Assembly (NCBI GenBank): GCA_023055355.1
Contig: JALJCS010000001.1
Location: forward strand, 23,869,881 to 23,933,880
Length of the DNA: 64,000 bases
DNA from: Agelaius tricolor
Lineage: Eukaryota; Chordata; Aves; Passeriformes; Icteridae
Direction: 5' to 3'
Under the pieces are notes generated by a model, which saw only the letters and a list, made by a program, of their open reading frames with translations, was not told the DNA's origin and did no database searches. Positions within the stretch are counted from its first letter, which is position 1, and every line of letters starts with the position of its first letter. Below are positions 58,820 to 64,000 of the stretch, in pieces. The position numbers and the translations under genes are program-made.

Positions 58820-59980
58820 CTCTTTTGCCTGGTCTGTTACCCACTGCTGCAGTAGCTGCCAGCTCCCCCCTCCAGTCTCAATCTCTCCCTTCAGCTCATG
58901 GTGAAAGCAGAGCTGGCAGCTGCTCTCTGAGCACAGATGGCAAACTTAGCCAGTCCTTGTGCAGACACTTGAGCCTCTGCTTTTTCTGTCCTTTGGAATG
59001 TGTCCCTTGTGATAAAAACATGATTACTTATTTAGTGCCTTTGTGGTGTGATGGATGCAGCCAGGGGGCAATCTACCATGCAGCTGGCTGGGCAGGGAAC
59101 AGCCTCAGCAGGGAAAAGGGTAAATCCAGCTGGGAGCTGCTGCCTGTAAAGGTGGAGTGAAAGTGTTGCTGGCCCTGGTAATTGGTAACAGCCATTTACA
59201 GGGGCAGGGGGTTTGGGTACATTTAATACAAATGTACATACGATACAAAAATTGTATTCAGGGTTGTGCACTCCTGTTTCCTCTCCTGCATGTGGCAATG
59301 GATGGACCCTCCAGGACAGAGCCCTCACAAACCAGGGACATGCAGCACTGGATGGGTGTGGATGTCAGAGCCTGCCTGGCTGCACTGAGCCTAACACAGG
59401 GCTCTGACCTCCTTTGCCCTCAGCCAGGTGAGTGGGTTTAGGCTAAAATCACTGGTATCCCTAGATAAAGAGCTTTTAGGAGTGTGGGATTTGGTTTGTT
59501 TGGTTGAGGTTTTTTAGCTTTCCTTTTTTTCTCAGGAGAAGGAATGGAGGGCTGGTAAACACTAAAATCTGCATAAAAGCTGAAATTTGCCCTGCAGAGC
59601 ATTTTTATTCTACATTTTGACTACCTTTCAGAAAGAACAGTATGTATATTCTGTAGGCAGACAGACACAATAGCACTGCAAAGTGTGAATTTCTTCCAGC
59701 TGTCTTAATGGAGTGTTGATTTTAAAACCTAATTTCACTGCTGCTTGCTATGCAATTAGCACACAGTGGATACATTGGGTTAGTTCAGCTCTGTGGTCCT
59801 GTACTTTGTGTTGGGGTGGGTGTCATTATGGATACTTCAACCAAAACATCTTGGTAAGGTAAGTGGACAGTCAAAGAGCAAACAAAATTTGAGGCAATGA
59901 AAGCAAAATATGTCAGGAAAACTGGCAATATTTAAGTGCTATCAAAATATATTTGAATGAAATGTTAATTACTCTTATAC
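58820..59980. other. intergenic sequence, nothing recognised
   Basis: Moderately GC-rich stretch with an open frame at about 58780-59160 (126 codons, plus) that begins inside the hairpin and has no recognisable domain. It is probably non-coding. Confidence 0.4.
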
Positions 59981-60065
59981 AAAAAAAAAAAGCCCCCCAA
60001 AAAAGGCCCATCAACCCCCCAAGCCCTGCCCCCAAAACAACCCAAACAAACAAAAAAAATCCAGC
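59980..60065. repeat. A/C-rich low-complexity tract
   Basis: Runs of A and C (AAAAAAAAAAAGCCCCCC, CCCAAACAAACAAAAAAAA) with almost no G or T on the plus strand. Confidence 0.8.
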
Positions 60066-60939
60066 AAAAATAGAGTTGAGATACAGGAAATTTTAAATCC
60101 ACAAAAGCATTTTTAAAGGTATCAAGTAAACTAGAACCTGACAAATGGGCTGATCAGGAGAAGATGAATCTGATACTGTCATGTAAACTTGAAATAAAGG
60201 AGAATAAGATGGCTGATGAAACAAAGATAAGCACCAACGAAATAAACCCACTTTTATTAAGAATATAACAGTTCCAGAATAGTAGTAACAGAGTTGTTGT
60301 CTTGTGTAGTAACAATAATATTTACTGGTACAAACTTTTGAGCACAGTGAGATGAAGAAACTCACTCTGACTGAAGAGATTCTCCCCCCTTTCTAATGAT
60401 GGAGCAATTCATAAATGTTATAACTTTCCAAGTAGCTTGAGATCTGACCATTCCTTCTCAGTAGTAATCTCTAAGTTGCTTCTCTGCATCTCTTGTTTAT
60501 TTAATGATGTTTTTCACTAATAAGAAAAAGGGGAGATTTTAAGCACCTATGATAGATCAGATGGAATAGGAAGGTATTGCCAAAAATTCTGGAACATTCT
60601 GGGCCCGGGAAAGATGGTTTTTTGTTTTTTGGTTTTTGGGTTTTTTTTGGGTTTAAATATTGTGAATTTTATCAATTTTTGGTGTCTGTGGTTTGCAGCT
60701 CATTCTCACGATTGTCCACGAGGTGGAGGAAGCAGCTTGTGCTTCGCGCTGCGGTGCGGGCAGGGGCTGCGGGGGCGGTGCAGGCTCCTGCTGCTCCCCT
60801 TTCCCAGTGCCAGCCCCACAGCCCCGCTCCAGGAGGGAGCAAGGAAGGGCTCGGAAGCGTTCCTTGCTGGCTTCCTCCTTCTAAAAACCCTAACGGGGAC
60901 TTCAGTGTTGTGATTCACCAGGAGGTCTTGAAGGGCTGC

Positions 60940-61060
60940 ACAGACTCACCGAATGTGCTGAGTTGGAAGGGACACGCAGGATCTGTGAAATCCAGCTCAT
61001 GGCCCTGCACAGGGCATCCCCAGGATGTGCCTGAGAGCCCTGTCCGAGCACGGAGGATGC
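60940..61060 (-). mobile_element. CR1 LINE fragment, antisense
   Basis: It begins ACAGACTCACCGAATGTGCT, then GAGTTGGAAGGGACACGCAG, CCAGCTCATGGCCCTGCACA, and 'gatgtgcctgagagccctgtccgagcac'. This is the reverse complement of a CR1 3' end of the type common in passerines. It is truncated where a minisatellite begins. Confidence 0.8.
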
Positions 61061-61095
61061 TGAGTGTGATGGGAGAAGCTGATGCCACAGCTGTG

Positions 61096-61350
61096 TGCTG
61101 CCTGTCCGTGGTCATACAGCCATGGCTGCTGGATAAACCAGCTTCTCTGAGATTTGGTGGATAAACCAGCTTCTCTGAGATTTGCCATGCTGCCTGTCTG
61201 TGGTCATTCAGCCAGGGCTGCTGGATAAACCAGCTTCTCTGAGATTTGGTGGATAAACCAGCTTCTCTGAGATTTGCCATGCTGCCTGTCCGTGGTCATT
61301 CAGCCAGGGCTGGTGAATAAACCTGTTTCTCTGAGATTTGCTATGCTGCA
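61096..61350. repeat. 92-bp minisatellite with nested 30-bp duplication
   Basis: TGCTGCCTGTCYGTGGTCAT starts recur at 61096, 61188 and 61280 (period 92 bp). Within each full unit, GGATAAACCAGCTTCTCTGA followed by GATTTG occurs twice, 30 bp apart. The last unit has only one inner copy and ends near 61350. The 92-bp period is not a multiple of three, so open frames across it are incidental. Confidence 0.92.
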
Positions 61351-64000
61351 GTGTGTTCAGTGCTACAGGGCTGCTTCACTGAAAAACTGCTCTTCTTTAT
61401 GGATAAAGTACAAATAGGGAAAAAACCAGCTGGTGTCTGTAATTAAAAATGTTGTAACTTACACTAGATTTCTGCTAAGAGTTCTGATTTGTGATCAGCG
61501 TTTCAGATTTTCTGTTGACTGTGGTGAGATTTGGAAAGACTTACCTTGCACAGTTATCCCTGAACTTGTCTGTTGCAGTCCTGTGTTTTCAGTCTTTGCA
61601 GCTCCTGAACATCAAACTCCATTCAATTTTAATTTTCTTTTCCCTGTCTGAAGCCCTCACCCAACTGATTTTTATTTTTGCCAGTAATGAAGCATGTCAA
61701 GCCCAAAATAGAAAATACTAGTTTTAAAATTTGATTCAGTGGATTTCTGTTGAAAACAAAAAATCTGTTGATACTCTTATGTGAATGACACGATAACATC
61801 TGTATTTTACCTGATCATCTTATGGCAGATCACTTGACTTACTTTTCAAGGCATTAAAATGTGTTTGCAGCTGTGCTAAGGTTGTTTCAGCATTGCAGGC
61901 CTAACTCAGTTGTATCCGGATAAAAAGCCACTGGAAAGGGGTGTTATCAAGGTGATTTGCAGTTAGTGAACACAAGAGCAAAACTGCAGACTGAGGTAGT
62001 GAATTGCTTGGAAAGAAGGCTGGAAAGGGGTGCTGAGGAGCCATTTCATCCTCCATACCTGATCCCCTGAGCCTATCCTGTTCTTGGCAGAGGCCTGTTG
62101 AAGATTGCTCTTGTGAGCTTGCAGAAAAGCTCCTTTTGCTTCCTTTTAGCCCAAACATTTTCTAGCAGCTGTTTGCCTCTGTGTTCCCACAAGCATTCTG
62201 TTGCCATAAATGAAACATCTGAAAGCTGCAATGTGAGGTTAAAAAGAACTGGGATGTGAGGAAGGTGTGGACTTCAGAAATAATATTGTATCAGGGGAAA
62301 TATCCATGAAGATGTTATTAAATGTGAGAAGGAGTGTATTCTATTATGTCCCAAAGCTTTTCTTTTCCAGAGGGAAGGACAAATTGTTGGTTGGTTGAAT
62401 TGATGTTTGGTTTTTCTTTTCTTTTCTTTTTCTTCTTTTCTTTTTCCTGTACTGGTATTATTTGTGCCACTTCCTTAAAGGAAATACAAATTTTTTTTTT
62501 CTTTTAGCCAAAATACATGGGGGCTTCTTCTGGCATAGCCTTGCCAGTTAGAGCCATACTTCTTTCTTGCTTCTGACTGATGCACTTGTGATAGTAACTC
62601 ATCTAGCTCACAGGCAGGACTTTGAAATTTCTAACAAATTTGGATATATGATCTGTACTTCAGGCGAGGTTTGGTCCCTCTTCCTTCATATATGTTACCT
62701 TATGACAATCTACATAATCTTAGCATAAACTTCTGAAAAAGGTTTATAGGATCAAGCTTTGCCAGCTTCTTTTACAGCTAAAAGAATGTGTTTTGTTACT
62801 GAGGACTCAATTTAGTGGCAGTCTTTTAGTGTGGTAAAGCAGTCAGATGATCAGGCCCCAATTCCTCTTGAGAGGCTTAAAATTCAGGTGACCATACTTA
62901 TGATAAGTAGAATCTTAGCTATAATAGAAATTATTCTGCTTTGGTAATATGGAAATTTGGAAATTTAATGGTTATATGCTTTCTCTGGGTGGAGGGGTAG
63001 GTGTATGGGAACACCTTCTAAATGACTTGAAGAAAACCCACATTTATTCTGAAGGATGTAAACTTGGCCAGAGCTAGCTGATCTCTGGAGCTGTGCTAAA
63101 TTATGTGAGCTATCTGTCCCCAAAGAGGCAAAACTTATCTCCTGAGTCCTTGAAAGCATGTTGGCTTTGCTGTTTTATTTTTGACACAGGACTCAAGTTG
63201 GGCAATACCTCTGTGGGAAGCAGGGTGGGACAGCAGATTCCTTAAAGCTTTACTCTTAAGCTGAAGAGTTTTCTCTCTGAGTGATGAGGAGAGGGACTGT
63301 CTTAAATTCTCTGGCAGCAGCAGATTCAGAGCAAAACCCAGCGAGGAGCTGCAAAGAAAGCTCTGTGGCTTCCTTACTGGGTTGGGCTGGAGCAAGGACC
63401 AGCCCAAGGGGCTCTCCCTGGTGAGGGATGGCCCCTTGCTGATCCATGCTCAGGGCTGGAAACAACAATCCAGCCCCTCAGGAGGTGCCCTTGCTGCTTC
63501 CTGAAATGACCCAGCAGCCTGCTCAGCCTGGGGTGCTGCTCTTGCTCCCTTGCTGGTGGGCCTGTAAGGGAGAGGGGTTCCCTTCTCTGCCCACTCATGG
63601 CCATCCCTCCACCCCTGTTGTCATGGAGAATTGCTCTAAAAGGAGGCAATAACAATCTATAGGAATCAAATTTTACTGTCACAGGTCTTACCTCCAGCAG
63701 ATACAAGTGAGTGTGCAATGAATACTGTCTCTTCCTTTTGGAATGAAGTAGTAGCTCAAACTGGGACCAGTTTCCTGATACAGGGAGATCTCTGTCTTCA
63801 GGATTGCAGGTTTTTTCCTGTGGAATTCATGAATCTGATAACTGTTTCCCTGTATCAAAAAATATATATTATTTCTAATATTTTAAAATTTTTTATCATC
63901 CTCCTCCTATTTGGTGGTAGCTCAGGCTGACTGAAAAAAACCCCAATCTATAAAACATGTGGTGAAGTGAAAAATACACCAAAATTTCACTTCAATGCTC
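61351..64000. other. intergenic sequence to the window end
   Basis: No recognisable gene. A T/C-rich microsatellite (TTTTCTTTTC-type units) lies at about 62410-62448. In human the next gene after BICRAL is RPL7L1; no part of it is recognisable here. Confidence 0.5.

Noticed and set aside
58780..59160. 126-codon open frame beginning with a hydrophobic stretch resembling a signal peptide
   Set aside because: The start lies within a hairpin and there is no domain, exon structure or polyadenylation context. It is more likely chance.
60577..61280. Open frames on both strands, including repeated peptide motifs such as NLREAGLS
   Set aside because: The repeated peptides come from the 92-bp minisatellite, whose period is not a multiple of three, and from the adjoining CR1.

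Overview
The window looks like bird nuclear DNA, probably from a songbird. Three things support this: intron-rich GT-AG gene structure, several CR1 LINE fragments with the avian 3'-end sequence, and LTR fragments of a type abundant in passerines. The songbird assignment is inferred from remembered repeat sequence and was not searched. There are two recognisable protein-coding genes, arranged head to head as in the human TBCC-BICRAL neighbourhood. The rest is introns, UTR, intergenic sequence and repeats.

Layout. 1-6.2 kb: AT-rich intergenic sequence with no recognisable gene. 6.2-7.9 kb: TBCC on the minus strand, an intronless gene for tubulin-folding cofactor C (344 aa) that keeps the QQLR arginine-finger motif. 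7.9-8.6 kb: a CpG-rich divergent promoter with two inverted CCAAT boxes and, on the plus strand, a TATA-like box and a possible first exon ending in a good splice donor. 8.6-33 kb: long 5' non-coding and intronic sequence of BICRAL. It includes a second CpG island at 17.5-17.85 kb with a probable alternative first exon carrying short upstream ORFs, a third small CpG island at 19.6-19.9 kb, and unusual homopurine, homopyrimidine and poly-G tracts between them. Repeats here are an old CR1 (26.7 kb), a hAT-type MITE (28.1 kb), a degenerate ERV with two LTR-like ends (28.8-30.3 kb) and another CR1 (31.2 kb). 33-50.3 kb: eleven coding exons of BICRAL, all with GT-AG boundaries and consistent phase, joining to a 1090-residue protein. 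This is a subunit of the non-canonical BAF (GBAF/ncBAF) chromatin remodeller. 50.3 to about 53.1 kb: probable long 3' UTR. 53-64 kb: intergenic sequence with repeats, namely a CR1, a pair of about 270-bp homologous segments of which one is flanked by a target-site-like duplication, a 23-bp hairpin, another CR1 and a nested minisatellite.

TBCC acts on tubulin in the cytoplasm and BICRAL acts in nuclear chromatin. Nothing in the sequence suggests a shared pathway; what they share is the promoter region. I found no prokaryote-style operon, CRISPR array or evident new multigene system. The most unusual items are a perfect 23-bp inverted repeat with a template-switch signature in a BICRAL intron, the short duplicated segment with flanking direct repeats, and the upstream-ORF arrangement at the BICRAL 5' end.
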